Shown here: in pieces, positions 32,120 through 44,100 of the stretch | Layout: each line of letters opens with the position of its first letter | Numbering within the stretch: position 1 is the first letter of the stretch | Assembly (NCBI GenBank): GCA_030323885.1 | Contig: CM059190.1 | Coordinates: forward strand, 84,374,709-84,438,708 | DNA length: 64,000 nucleotides | DNA from: Branchipolynoe longqiensis | Taxonomy: Eukaryota; Annelida; Polychaeta; Phyllodocida; Polynoidae | Direction: 5' to 3' | Program-made: the position numbers and the translations under genes | The notes under the pieces: model-generated | What the model saw: only the letters and a program-made list of their open reading frames with translations | Told to the model about the DNA's origin: nothing | Database searches by the model: none

Positions 32120-34444
32120 TTGACTCCCGGTTTCACTGATGTGTGTCTGGGTCAGGAAACCCCATCATTACAATTGCAAGGCACTGCCCCCACCTGTGCG
32201 AGTGATAGCGAAGCCCAGACAGTTATTGAGCCACTTCTGCGCGCTTCAGTGCATACCAGACCTGTGATACACACACACATGCCTCACACATCCACATGTG
32301 CTGCAAGGCAGCAGGTGCACACACAGTTGCAAATACAAGTGTTTACTTATCCAGTCTCACAACCTAGTATAGTGCCAGTTCACTGGCCACAAGCATGTAA
32401 CAACATAGGCAAGGTCCAGTCACATGTCAATGTAGATATGATTACATCAGGTGTTGCACATACTCAATCGCCATTAACACCTCTGGTATGTGTTAGAGGT
32501 CGCGCTCCTTCCACTCTGTGCAGCTCGCATATGATGACAAAAGTGAGCCCTATGTCGCCGCTCGCACATGAGCCCGTCATTTCCTGTATGTTGCCTGATT
32601 CGGTGTCGCTGCCATGTCTCCCTATAGAAATAGAATATGATTGTTTCAATACTAGTTCTGACGCATTGAGTTTATTTCCAGGTTCCAGTCAGCATAGGAG
32701 ACAGGCTCCCCCGTCCCCGGAGGTGTTCAGCATAGACCTTGCACAGTTCTGGCCGAGGGCAGTGCCGGGGGCCTTGAGCAGCATTCCTGAGTTTCTCTAC
32801 ACGTATGATGCAGTAAGGGCAACTACAAGGACGAATTATCTATCTGCAAAAATTCTAGTTCCTTCTGACCTTAATATTGATCGATGGCATACAGAGTTGC
32901 AAGAGTATCTGATAATCAAGTAGTAGATTTCCTGGCGTTTGGGTGGCCAATAGATTATACTGCAAATTACATCCCTACTCCAACGTTAATTAACCATGCT
33001 GCATACGCGGAGCACGATATTCACATCACTAATTTCCTGAAGAAAGAGTATAGCATGAAGGCAATGATGGGGCCACTCACAGAGCAGCCATTTGAGCCTT
33101 GGTTTCAAATTAGCCCTTTAATGACCCGTCCTAAGAAGAATTCCGAAGCCCATAGAGTTATTCTGGATCTTAGCTTCCAGTTAGGCAAGAGTGTGAATGC
33201 CGGCATCCAGAGAGGTTTCTTTCAGGGACAACCTTTCTCGTTCTCTCTTCCCTCAGTGACTACTTTGACTGCTCGATTAGTGAAGCTGGGCCCAGGTGCC
33301 TGGATTTGGTCTGCTGATCTGTCTAGGGCATATAGGCAGCTGAGGGTATGCCTCTTGTCAACTCCCTTGTTGGGGATACTGGTTGGGAATAATTACTATG
33401 TAGACTTGGCCCCCCCCCCATTTAGTTGCAGAACCTCTGCCTTGGCCTGTGCACGGATGACCAGAGCGGTTGTCTGGTTGATGAGGATCCAGGTTTTTTT
33501 CTCGCTATGCTATATAGACGATTTTGTGGGTGCGGAAGTCTCCAAAGAAACAGCGATTGAAGCATTTGATTGCTTCTATCAGTTAACGTGAAATCTTGGT
33601 TTAACGTTGACTCTCGAGAAATGTTTCTCACCGGTACAAAAGCTAGTATGGTTGGGGTTTGCAATTGATACACTAGAGATGACCGTAACCCTGCCGCAGG
33701 AGAAAATAGTGGAGGTCTTGGATGAGTGTGGTGAGTGGATGGTAAAGAAAACAGCTTCTAGGAAACAGTTGCAGAGCTTGGCTGGCAAGTTGCAACATCT
33801 AGCAAAGTGTGTGAAACCAGCTACGCGTTTCATGAACAGGGTTCTCGTGGCCCTGAGGGCTGCTCCTAGAGTAGGGCAACATCCTTTCTCCCCTTTGATC
33901 CTGAAAGACCTAGACTGGTTCATAAGATTCACCTCCACTTGCAATAGTGTCATCCTCCTCCCACCTCCTAGCTGGGTGATAGAATGTGATTCCACGTTAG
34001 AGGCAGGAGGGGCATTCTCACAAGAGAAGTGTTACTCGGTACTATTCTCTGAAGAGGTCAGGGACGCAATTCCAATAATAGCCCAGTTGGAGGCGTTCAA
34101 CTTGGTAGTGGCCCTCTCATGTCTGTCTCCCTCCGCATCTTCATGAGTTTGTGATAGTTGTGAACACTGATAACCTTACTTCTCAACAAGTGTTCTCCTC
34201 CGGCTCTGGAAGGGACCTGTTCCTTTGCGTATGTGCTCGACAGCTATGGTTGATAGCTGCCAAGAACAATTGCGATCTTGTGGTCAAGCATAAGCCAGGC
34301 GCTGAGTTGGTATTCGCAGATGCCTTGAGTGGGGCTCCTTTGAATGATGTAGCAAGCGTGAGAGTAGTGGAAGAGATAGCAAAGAGGGGGCTGGAAAAGA
34401 TCTCAATTAGTCCTGGGCTTGACCTGATTGATTTTGAGCTGTGA
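32120..34444 (+). pseudogene. DIRS-like reverse transcriptase-RNase H, broken
   Basis: Pre-RT region 32120-32905, then a frame change near 32900. The RT core follows: RVILDLS, a SADLSRAYRQL block, CRTSALAC and the catalytic YIDDF at about 33511-33525, with both Asp present. A TGA at 33589-33591 interrupts the frame right after the RT palm. The thumb/connection and RNase H start (IECDS...GGAFS) lie in 33607-34146. A further single-base shift near 34130-34150 precedes VNTDN...KPGAEL...ADALSG, the end of the RNase H domain. At least two shifts and one stop make it non-functional. Confidence 0.8.
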
Positions 34445-34530
34445 GGATGTGATGTCTAGTAATCCTTTTTATTTTTTGCTTTTTTACCACCACAGGCTAC
34501 TCCATAGCCGAGCACCAACGCCTAGTCTCC

Positions 34531-35406
34531 ATGTATGCATCAGCATTGGCAGATGGGACACGCAGAAACAGGAGGATACATGTACAGGTCTACGTCAGGT
34601 TCTGTCTGGAGCACGGCGTGTCTCCTCTTAATCCGACGCTATATGACATTCTAGCGTTCAGGTCCTACCTTGCGATCAAGCTCAGAGCTCTGGGCTCAGC
34701 TGAAAATTATATGAGCTCGGTAAGAACATGCATTGCCCCATTGATTTCATCTCCTGCAATTTTCCAGTCGTATGAATTGCAGACACTTAAGAGAGGCATG
34801 TTATGTAACTCCAATCATGTAGTTCACCGTGCCATGCCCTTGTCGCCTGCTGAATTAACGCGTATCATTGCGTTCCTTAAACATTTAGGACAGGCTGCAT
34901 CAGTTGTGATTGCCGCGTTATTGATAAGTTATATGACACTAGTCAGGAAGAGTAACCTGATGGCAGACTCAGAGTCTGAGGTGGGCCCGCACACGCTATT
35001 GTTCAAGGATGTTCATCCTACACAGGACTCCTTGGTAGTGGAGTTCCACTCCACGAAAACACGCTCCAGGGCTAGCCCTCCCCTCAGATTCTCACTTCCC
35101 GCTAAGCCGTCCTCCATCTGCTGCCCACTGATAGCGTGGAATAACTATGCGTGTAACGCAGCCCTCCATAGAGACTACTTATCTGCCCAAGCTCTCATCA
35201 GAGTTCTGAACTTGGCGGCATCAGCCGGAATGCCCGAACATACAGACTATACGTTACACAGCCTGAGAAGAGGAGCTGTTCAATACAACTTGCTCTTGCA
35301 TGACATAAAACAGGCCGGCTCATGGTCTAGCAATGCTGTACACAAATATTTGACCGAGACGTATATCTCAAAAGCTCCCTCAGCACTTTCCTCAATGTTG
35401 GGTTAA
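34531..35406 (+). CDS. DIRS-like tyrosine recombinase, intact frame
   Basis: Uninterrupted 291 codons ending TAA at the B1 repeat. The C-terminal catalytic domain has the expected residues in order: Arg139 in TLVRKSNL, a Lys in FHSTKTRS (about residue 176), His243-x2-Arg in HSLRRGA, Trp in AGSWSS (about 265) and the nucleophile Tyr273 in VHKYL. The N-terminal part (about residues 1-110) matches the expected core-binding helical region. It would integrate the circular cDNA. The frame is open although ORF1 and RT are broken. The ATG at 34531 is the first plausible start, but an upstream start in the same frame cannot be excluded. Confidence 0.8.
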   Translation: MYASALADGTRRNRRIHVQVYVRFCLEHGVSPLNPTLYDILAFRSYLAIKLRALGSAENYMSSVRTCIAPLISSPAIFQSYELQTLKRGMLCNSNHVVHRAMPLSPAELTRIIAFLKHLGQAASVVIAALLISYMTLVRKSNLMADSESEVGPHTLLFKDVHPTQDSLVVEFHSTKTRSRASPPLRFSLPAKPSSICCPLIAWNNYACNAALHRDYLSAQALIRVLNLAASAGMPEHTDYTLHSLRRGAVQYNLLLHDIKQAGSWSSNAVHKYLTETYISKAPSALSSMLG

Positions 35407-35700
35407 GTGCTGAGGTTTTGATTTTCTCCTAATTGTTGATTGCCGATGTTGTTATCTATCTCGCTCCAGGCACTGACTCGACAACCAGTCTGAACATTAT
35501 ACAGGGAAATGCGTTTCCTTATGATTAAACATTGAGTTCAAGGTGCCAGCCGCCTTCAGGTGTCCGCCAGTGACACCTTGTTTCGGAGCCAGCCTCCTCT
35601 TCGCCCCAGCGGCATGATTACTGATATGATTCTTTGAATCAATAAATGATTTGTTCTTTATATTTGACTTATCGTCCTTTGTCCGAGTGTCGTGAATTAG
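35401..35700 (+). repeat. DIRS-like B1 repeat
   Basis: Starts GGTTAAGTGCTGAGG, ends GTGTCGTGAATTAG. Matches 35851-36150 at a constant 450-bp offset with few differences. Confidence 0.9.
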
Positions 35701-35850
35701 GCATGTTGACGAGGCAACATGTGTAATTCACGCACGAGGCAAAGGTTGACCTCGGCACTGACTTCGATTCCTCCCCGTGACTCTGCCACTTCTCGGTTGA
35801 CTATCCTACTAGCAACTTGAATTGTCCCCACCCACCCCTCTTTATAGGGG
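35701..35850 (+). repeat. DIRS-like A2 repeat
   Basis: Lies between B1 and B2. It contains the short inverted motif GCATGTTG(ACGAGG)CAACATG and ends in a G-run. The same segment, inverted, occurs at 805-958. Confidence 0.8.
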
Positions 35851-36150
35851 GGTTAAGTGCTGAGGTTTTGATTTTCTCCCAATTGTTGATTGCCGATGTT
35901 GTTATCTATCTCGCTCCAGGCACTGACTCGACAACCAGTCTGAACATTATATGGGGAAATGCGTTTCCTTATGATTAAACATTGAGTTCAAGGTGCCAGC
36001 CGCCTTGAGGTGTCTGCCAGCAACACCTTGTTTCAGAGCCAGCCTCCTGTTCGCCCCAATGGCATGATTACCGATATGATTCCTTGAATCAATAAATGAT
36101 TTGTTCTTTATATTTGACTTATCGTCCTTTGTCCGAGTGTCTTGAATTAG
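35851..36150 (+). repeat. DIRS-like B2 repeat (element 3' end)
   Basis: Second B copy. It diverges from B1 after GAATTAG, marking the right end of the element near 36150. Confidence 0.9.
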
Positions 36151-37756
36151 GACATGATATAAGCTATGTGAGATATATGTTCATACATAATGCCTAAAGT
36201 TAATGAAGAGATGTTCTTATATAAGAAGCAGTTCAAGGTTGATGAAATGTTCCTCTATGTATTCATAAAGAATGCAATTGGAGAAATAGGACATTTTTGG
36301 TATATACATATATATATATATATATTTGTAACTGTCTACAACTACCTGTCCCTACCGGACCCAGGCCCAAGCAAACCAGCCATACTACATTCCTTAGGGC
36401 CACACCCTGCAGGCTGGGTTGGGTGGCAACTCCCCATATTAGGGCATTACACTGACCAGTAGGGGAGTGTCTGATTGGCTGGCTGTGGGAGGTCCAGTCA
36501 CCTGACCCCCTTTGGCCTATTATGACCACACAAGTCGCATTCTAATTATTTATTCAAGAAACTTCTCCAGACACACTGGAGAGGGATCACTCTACTCCTG
36601 GCTCTTGAGTGAGACACACCTACTATTAAGCAGGAACCCCAGACACTCTGACTGATGCTATCAAAATTCAACTATTCCAATTGAGTGTATCCACAGCCAT
36701 AGAACTCCTGTCCCATGGGCTGTATGTAGGCACTGCTAAAATTCATCTATTCCAATTGAGTGTGTACACAGCCATAGGACTCCTGTCCCATGGGCTGGAG
36801 GCACTGCTTTCTCTATACAGGCTAAGGAATTAATGATATCTTGTGTGGATAGAAGGTGAGGGTTTAGGGTGATAGGTCACTGATAGGTGAGCAGGAGTTG
36901 ATGCCAATAGAGCACAACATCCTCACTGTCTATCTTTGTGACTTGTCTTCCTGTCTTTCTTAGTATTGGTTAAGGAGTTGATAGTCGGTATTTGAATAAT
37001 AGCATCACAGGTGATATGAAGGGGGAGAGTATTGTAGTATTATCTGGTGTTCACGACGGCCGAACCCAGTAATATTATATGTGTATCTGTTGGAAGATTC
37101 GAATACTTTCTACATTAATAATACAATACATCATGTATGCACTCCTTAATGTTACTTTTAACCCACATTTGGATTTATTTGTGTTATATTTATTCATATT
37201 CATGTATTTCATATGGTTTTAGGTTTATATCAAAGAATAACGACATCGAAGAGATCGATCATATTCGGCCGTTTTTCGTCGTGTTTCTTTTGAAAACCTC
37301 TTACTTTTGACATTATTAAGCCATTCAAATTACTTTTAGTTCCAAAATTAGGGTTGACTTTTGTGTAGTTATTTAAATATATACATTTAGAATGGTATTT
37401 CACCATTGATTTATTCAACTCATATATTATATGCATTTTACTGTGCTAAACATCCATGTTACATTAACTCTCTACCAACACTGTTATTCAACATGTATAG
37501 GTGCATATAGAATGTTCATATTATGGTTATGACTAAATTGAATTATTCTGTATGTATATCTATTGTGGTCAATACCATAGCTGTACGACCGATAGCTGGC
37601 ATCATCACAATTTAAATTAAATACTGGGAGATTTGTTATAGATGCATTGGTTGCATATACACCGTATCATGTTAATCAGCTTTTTCATATCGCTCCTTAA
37701 TTTCGACAAACACGACAATCCTCACGACAAACCTCACGACAAACCTCACGACCCGT
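36151..37756. other. Noncoding, with a 75-bp tandem duplication
   Basis: About 36663-36740 is repeated at 36738-36815 (AATTGAGTGT...CACAGCCATAG...CTCCTGTCCCATGGGCTG). ACCTCACGACAA is repeated three times at about 37713-37750. No supportable gene. Confidence 0.5.
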
Positions 37757-37780
37757 AGGGAGGCCCGCGAAGCGAGCCAT

Positions 37781-38841
37781 ATGGAGGCAGAGATCGGAAC
37801 CGGAGGAGGAGCAGCTCAGCGGGCCCGCTTAAAATGGCTGCAAGGACGCATCCCCGATGCACCGGCGGCCCACGAAACCCAAACGGCCCACAGCCGCCAC
37901 CGGAACCCAGAAACGCCAGGAGGAAATGATGGTCCGCATGCAGCAGACCATGGACGCCATGGAGGTGAGGTGGAGGCTGGTGGAGAGGCACGTCCTGCGC
38001 CAGGAGAAGGCCCTCGCGGAGGCAGAGGCCCCTGCCGGGCCCGCTGCCCCCCCCCCCCTCAGGAACCGGCGGAACCGCTCACCCCAGGCGGTAGTGGTAG
38101 CGTTGCCACTACCACCATGACGACAACTGATACCGCAGCCCGCGTTCTACGGCAGAGGAAGCCGTACGGATCATTGCGGCCATAGCGGATGCCAAGTCCT
38201 ACAGCCGAAAGAAAGGTATTGCTTCCAAATATCTCTTTCCTTACGACTTAATCAAACGTGGGGACGAAGGCAAGTCAGTGAAGAAGGGCGAAGCCACACG
38301 CGAGGAGTACACGTTGGGCCTCAAACGCCTGGAGACACAGCGTGGCTTCCCCTCACATGCCCTGGCAGCCCTTTCGGCCCACCAGGAAGCCGTAGCACAG
38401 GATAACTGCAACTTGCCTTGGAACATCGTACAGCGGTACTCCGAAGAAATCTTCACTCGGATAGCTGACGGTCGCCTCCCCCACGGGTGGCGGGATGCCG
38501 CGGTGATCACGGCGGTGAGGAATGAGATTATCGCCATGGCGGGACACACCGTGGCTGCGGCAAACGGCACAACGGCCGAGACGGCCAGGAAAACAAAGGC
38601 GGGCCCGGAGGCCAGGAACATGTACGACTGGGCGGCTATGGGCGCACCCTGTACGGCTTGGAACTGGGACCCGGAGTCGTGTGACAATGCGCTCAAGGGC
38701 GAGTCACATGGCACGGGAAGCCAGAAGGTGACACACGTGTGTGGATACTGCGCAAATGTGCGGTGCATAATCACGAACAACGCCGAGGCTGCATGTTATT
38801 CAAAGCGCTCCAGGGAAAAGGGGGCGGTAAAAAAGACATGA
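37781..38841 (+). pseudogene. DIRS-like ORF1 (gag-like), GC-rich subfamily
   Basis: The region up to about 38185 is open in overlapping frames, one of which (about 37857-38120) has a coiled-coil-like heptad stretch (MMVRMQQTMDAMEVRWRLV). The frame 38278-38841 (187 residues) carries KKGEATREEY, IADGRLPHGWRD, GAPCTAWNW and CGYCAN...C. The His of the C-x2-C-x9-H-x4-C knuckle is replaced by Asn here. It leads into the RT region without a long spacer. At least one frame change makes it a pseudogene. Confidence 0.7.
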
Positions 38842-38965
38842 GCGGTTTTTTAGGAGGCAGGCAGGGCACCTTCCCCCGCCCCCATACGGCACACAAATTT
38901 GGAACGTCCCCGGCAAGCATCTCGGCCTACGGCTCCCAACGCACCCAAGATAAACAAACCCACAT

Positions 38966-40078
38966 GTGCGCCGACAGCCTCGCGGAGGAGCCATCGGGCT
39001 TACACCCCCCTCGACCCGGTGTCTGACCCGGCTGCCCACCCCCCAGACCCTGGGGGCCTTTCGATCGGAGCCAGTCGATGCCGTGATCGACAGCCTATAC
39101 CAACAGTCACTCTCGGTCGAGCCGCGGTGCGGCTCATTTCCGAGCCAATACAAAGAAACGCTCGACGCTATTTGGCCAGTCACTTCCGGCACCGCCTGGA
39201 GCCGCTACCCCGCGTACGCGGCGGCCTACGACGCGGCTCGGGCCGCGGCCCTCCCAAACTTTTTGGCCGCCCACGTCCCCATCTCCTCGGGTCTTAACAT
39301 CGACGCGTGGAGGCGGGCCCTGGTCGATCACTCGGACACCACCTTGGTCGACCAGCTGGAATTTGGGTTCCCGGCTAACCACTCTGCCGCGATCCCCCCC
39401 ACGCCAACCTACCACAACCACCGGGAGGGCCCGGCCTACGCCCATTGTATCACCGACTACGTCGCCCGGGAACTCTAGCTAGGTGCCCTCCTCGGCCCCT
39501 TCGAGGTTCCCCCCTTCCCCCCTTGGCCGCAGTGCAGCCCAATCATGATGAGGCCTAAGGCTGCTCCCGGCAAGAGGCGCATCATTGTGGACTTGTCATA
39601 CCCTCATGGAAGAAGCGTAAACGCAGGGATCCCTGGGGCGAGTACCTCGGCCTTCCCGCCACCTACACCCCCCCCTCTGTCGCCGACCTGGGGCGAAGGC
39701 TCGTTCGAGAGGGGCAGGGTGCCTTCTCATGGACCGCGGACCTTCTCATGGACCGCGGACGTCGCCCGGGCCTATTGGCAACGTCGGGCGGACCCCCTTT
39801 CCGCCACCCTCTTCGGCATCACAGTCGACAACAAGATCTATGTCGACATCGCCCTCCCATTTGGCTGCAGAACATCAGGCGCCGCCTGCGTCCGGGTCAC
39901 GTCCGCCATCTCCTGGCTCCTCGGGCGCGCGGGCTACTTCTCCATTGTGTACGTGGATGACTTTGTGGGATGCGAGGCCTCCTACCTACGCACCTGCCAG
40001 GTCTTCGACGAGTTCCGGGCCCTCTGCGCCGGCCTGGGTACGGAGCTTGCGCCCGACAAGTGCTCCCCCCCACGGTGA
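38966..40078 (+). pseudogene. DIRS-like reverse transcriptase, broken
   Basis: The pre-RT segment (38966-39478: YAAAYDAARAA, LEFGFPANH) matches the DIRS-like element at 32.8-33.0 kb and ends in a TAG. The RT core resumes at 39545 with RIIVDLSYPHGRSVNAGI, TADVARAYW, FGCRTSGAAC and VYVDDF, with both catalytic Asp present. It is followed by a shift near the C-run at 40069-40076. The segment around 39645-39745 is scrambled relative to the other copy and contains a duplicated GGACCGCGGAC motif. Non-functional. Confidence 0.75.
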
Positions 40079-40079
40079 A

Positions 40080-40570
40080 GCTCTCCTGGCTAGGATTCGA
40101 CGTTTGCTCCCAACGCATGGTTATAAACATCCCCAAGGCGAAGCTCGACCAGGTCGTCGAGGAGTGCGCCATTGAATGTGACTCGCCATTGAATGTGACT
40201 GGGCCATTGAATGTGACTCGTGCTTGACAGGTGGGGGCGCGTTCTCCTCCGAGAAGGCTTATCCCACGATCCACGAGCTCGACGCCGGCAACCTCATGCT
40301 CACGGTCAGGTCCGTCAGGCCGGCGGTGTCCAGCGGTCTGGAGATCATCATCAACACAGAAAACGCCACCTCCGCCACTGTGCTTGAGTCTGGGTGGGCC
40401 ACTGACGCCACCTTGGGGGCGTGGCGCCGAGCTCATCTTCGCCAATGCCCTCAGTCGTGGCCATGCTTCTCCCATCGCCCTTGACTATGTTCGTGAACAC
40501 TGCAGGACCAACCACCTCTCCCGCATACGAGTTCACCATGCCCCTGACCTCTTCGACCATCGCCTCTAAT
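40080..40570 (+). pseudogene. DIRS-like RNase H remnant with deletion
   Basis: Starts LSWLGFDVCSQRM in the RT connection, then runs into a triplicated 17-18-bp unit (GCCATTGAATGTGACTC, 40170-40222) where about 100 residues are missing relative to the 33.6-34.1 kb copy. GGGAFSSEKAYP and NTENATSAT follow, then FANALSRG in another frame, all counterparts of RNase H blocks. Confidence 0.65.
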
Positions 40571-40879
40571 TCCAGATCTCGAGTCCGGGGACCACGCCCA
40601 CCTGATGAGCCTCCACCGAGCGGTGTTGGCGCCAGGCACCTGGCACAACCGTTCAAGGCACACAGTTCGCTACATGGAGTTCATGTTGGAGTAGCGGGTC
40701 GACCATCTCACGCGGTCCCCCTACGACATGGGCATGTTCATCACCCACCTGCACTGGCTGCTGCTGCTGTCAATGCCGTCTCGGCTGTGCGTTCCTGGCT
40801 CCGGGATGCCGGTGGCGACCTTGCCCCGTTCGACGCGCCCTTCCCTGGGTGAGTCCGCCGGGGCGATGAGCTGCCCCCT

Positions 40880-41124
40880 CCATCACGCCGCCCATGATCC
40901 GGCACATATATGACCATCTTCGCGCCCGAGGTCATCGCGGTGTGGTCCCTTGGACGGCGGTCATCCTTGGTTTCTTCACCCTCATGCGCCAGTCCAACCC
41001 CCTTTCCCCCTCACACAGCGTCCTGGGGGCCCCACACATGGTGCTGCGCGGCGACGTCAGCCCGGTGGGCTCCGGGTCCTCCTCTCCTCCTCCAAGACCA
41101 TCAGGAACCCCTCGCAGGCCGTAA
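40880..41124 (+). pseudogene. DIRS-like tyrosine recombinase, N-terminal remnant
   Basis: GFFTLMRQSNPL corresponds to the Arg-containing block of the recombinase at 34.9 kb. A frame change near 41070 is needed to read the following SSSKT block. Sequence identity to the element ends before the His/Arg/Tyr region, so the catalytic Tyr is missing. Confidence 0.65.
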
Positions 41125-44100
41125 TGTAATATCGGTTACTACTGCATGCCTCATATTAAGATTTAATTAACCTTAAACATTTTATTAATACACACAACAT
41201 TTAGGCACACACAACAAATCAACCACCTGACGGGGAGCCACATGGACAAGTCCACCATTCGGCGGGATTCGCGGGACGAGCAGCGTGCACCCGCGTTTAC
41301 GACCCAAGTACCCTGATGATGCAGAGGAGGAAACGAGATGAGAGGCGTGCACCCGCATTTACAACCCAAGTCACCTGACAATGCGGGGGAGGAAGTGGAA
41401 CGGGATGCGGCCACCCATGAACCCAGACCTCAGCTCCACCGATCACCTCCAGGGCACCACATTAGGGTATTGTTTTGGGTACACATTTATTTGCGGGGAT
41501 ATCAGCCAACCACATCTAAAATTTGCGGGGGTTAAAAAATTATTTTCGGGGAAACATACATATTTGCGGGCTTATATAAAATTATTTGCGGGAATAGGTA
41601 TATTGGGAAGTACACATAGACATTGTTATTTTTACCACTTACACCACCACCCTACATGCACATTGATTTGTATATATTTGGTACATCACATGTTTATTGT
41701 AATATTGTGTGTTGCATATTGTAGGTATACTTGTAGAGCAGGGAATCAGTTAGGGCAAGCGTTTCTTTTGGAGCAACTTTTATAACGGGGGCTGTAACTT
41801 ATTAATTTCTGGGGATATAAACAGTTTATAAGGGGCACCTAAACTTGTAACAAATTTTCTCTGAGGGCACCAGCTAGGGGGTAATTAACATCTGTAAAAT
41901 TAAAATATAATAACCAAACTATTCACCTTAAAATGTATCAGTTAAATTCAGTGCGCGATATGTGGGCTCGCATTTCTTGACTGTGTGTCGTTAGGATTTA
42001 AATCATTTGAAAGTAACATACACCTCAGTCCGTGATATGCAGGTTTGCATTTATTGACCACATGTTTTGAAAAGTAGCCCTACCCGGGTATTTGTGGACT
42101 ATTCCATTAGGGCCAGCCGTGAGTTTATAGGTTAACCTGAGCAGATTAAGTTTAGATGCCTGTATTAATAGAAAACAAAGGGAATGTTCGGTTCTTTTGA
42201 GTTTATTTGTGGGTTTCCCCTTGTTAACTGCATTTAGGGTGTCAGGGTGGCCCGCATATTCAGATGCAGATGTAAAGACCCAATATTCGGTTCATTGACA
42301 GAATTAAATTGTTTTGGTCGACCTATTCGATCCGATGGTGCCCAGCCTGCTCTCTGCAGAAGGCACACAGCTCAGCTAGGTTATCCACCTCTTTACAAGT
42401 GACAAACTGGACGAGGAATCTGAGGCCGCACTTAAAGTGATCCCCATACAAGGTGGGCGGGTGTTATACCAAGTCCCGGAAACTTGGGTTTAATTTTAGA
42501 TACCCGCAGAGGCAATTTTTGTTGGTCTTTTGTAAAGTATGGGGGAAGGATAATGCCCTTCACCATCACCGACTGCCCTCTGGATGGTGACTTTTAAGTT
42601 TATTAGTACATTGAAGCTACGTATGCGGGCATTACGATTATTGTCGTGTCACTGGTAGGATGTCTAGTCACACAGTTACAAGTGACACCCAGGACGAGGA
42701 ATCTAGGGCCGCACTTAGATTGCTCACCATAGCTCGTGGGTGGGTGTCACGCCAAGTCCCGGAAACTTGGGTTTAATGTTAGATACCTGCTGAGGCAAGT
42801 TTTTTTGTCGTTTTTTTTACGGTAAAAGTATGGTGGAAGGAAGAGACCTTTGCCATCGCCGGCGATATGCCCCTCCACTTAGTGACCTTCAATTTTATCA
42901 GTACAACTGTGGTACATCAGCGGACAACACGATTATTGTTGTGTCGCTAGTAGTTATATTACTAGAATATTGGTTCTTCATTTAAATGGCACACACCCAC
43001 TATGAACCCGACGCAGTGATAAGGATCCCATTAATAGGATACCTCACTATAGGAATGATATGTTGACTGCCTTGACTAAACACTTCATACTGAGCACCAT
43101 CCCGACCCTATGGTACTAGCTATTCTGGTGTGAAGCCTTGGCAGTTGCCATCTAAACTGGTGCCGTTTACTAAATTGGGGCCAAAGTTATCTTTTATAAT
43201 AACACCACTATTCAGTGGCTAGGCATATAAAGTATTGTTTGACCTATAAATGTTTGTTTCCAGATGCGGGAGCCCACATATACCTTGTGGGTCATACGTG
43301 GCCCCCCCGGTTCATGTGTGACTACCCTTTGGGATGATCTGTGAGGCCGCAAATTAGGCTTCGCAGTCCGGATAAGTGTGGAGGCATTGTTTTCAATAAT
43401 TCACCAATGCTGCCAAAACAACAGGGTCTTTCCCCTTTACTGTTCAAGTGTGAAGGCCCTGCTGTATTATTTGGGAAGCAGAAATTCTGCTTCTGAGTTT
43501 GAATATTCTAAAAATTAAACGAGTTGTATTCAAGTAATAAGAATAGTAGGATGTCCATAGTTGGGACTAGTAACGCCACAGTCGTAGATGGCAATGCTGA
43601 CCGTAATTATTGACGGAAGGAAATACAGACATTAGGATGCTAACCTGCTCCCCCATCGCTTTAGCCTGGCTAATGCTAAATCACTAGAACTGGATGGGGG
43701 AATCTACTTTCACTCAGAACATTCCTTCTTGTCAAACTTCCATCCTTCTCCAATATATATTGCTAAGGAGGATGTTGTGTACCCAACTGCAGAACATAAA
43801 TACCAGGCGACTAAGTGTCAAATGGCTGGCGATACTGCGCGTCTCACTCAGTGTGTTGTGTTGCGTTGTGTTCCTCCTAGCTGATTTTCCGCTGTCGACG
43901 GAAGATGAGCTCGAGCAGCGTGGTCCTTGGTAACCCGGGCGACGACCGAGCCGGTATGGTGTTTTGTGCGGTTGTACATTTCATGAAAGCTGCCTGCAAA
44001 AGTGTTGAAGTGCTGCTGGCTTTTGCAAGTTACCAGCGGCACTCTCTCGGGGAGCAAATAGAGGTTTCACACCGGCAAGAACATGTCAAGACAGGCGCAA

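Larger units (their letters stand above)
30963..36150 (+). mobile_element. DIRS-like (tyrosine-recombinase) retrotransposon with split direct repeats
   Basis: Order: ORF1 (gag-like), RT, RNase H, tyrosine recombinase, then repeats B1 (35401-35700), A2 (35701-35850) and B2 (35851-36150). The B copies sit exactly 450 bp apart. This B1-A2-B2 layout is that of PAT/Ngaro-type members, not of DIRS1 with inverted ends. The A1 copy should precede ORF1 and falls in the gap. ORF1 and RT-RNase H carry frameshifts and a stop; the recombinase is open. No methyltransferase domain was seen. Confidence 0.85.
37757..41124 (+). mobile_element. GC-rich DIRS-like retrotransposon, frameshifted and 3'-truncated
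   Basis: The composition jump marks both ends. Order: ORF1, RT, an internally deleted RNase H, and the start of a tyrosine recombinase ending near 41124. No terminal repeats are recognisable. ORF1 is closer to the fragment at 2331-3017 than to that at 31.4 kb, so the window holds two DIRS-like subfamilies, one GC-rich and one AT-leaning. Confidence 0.8.
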
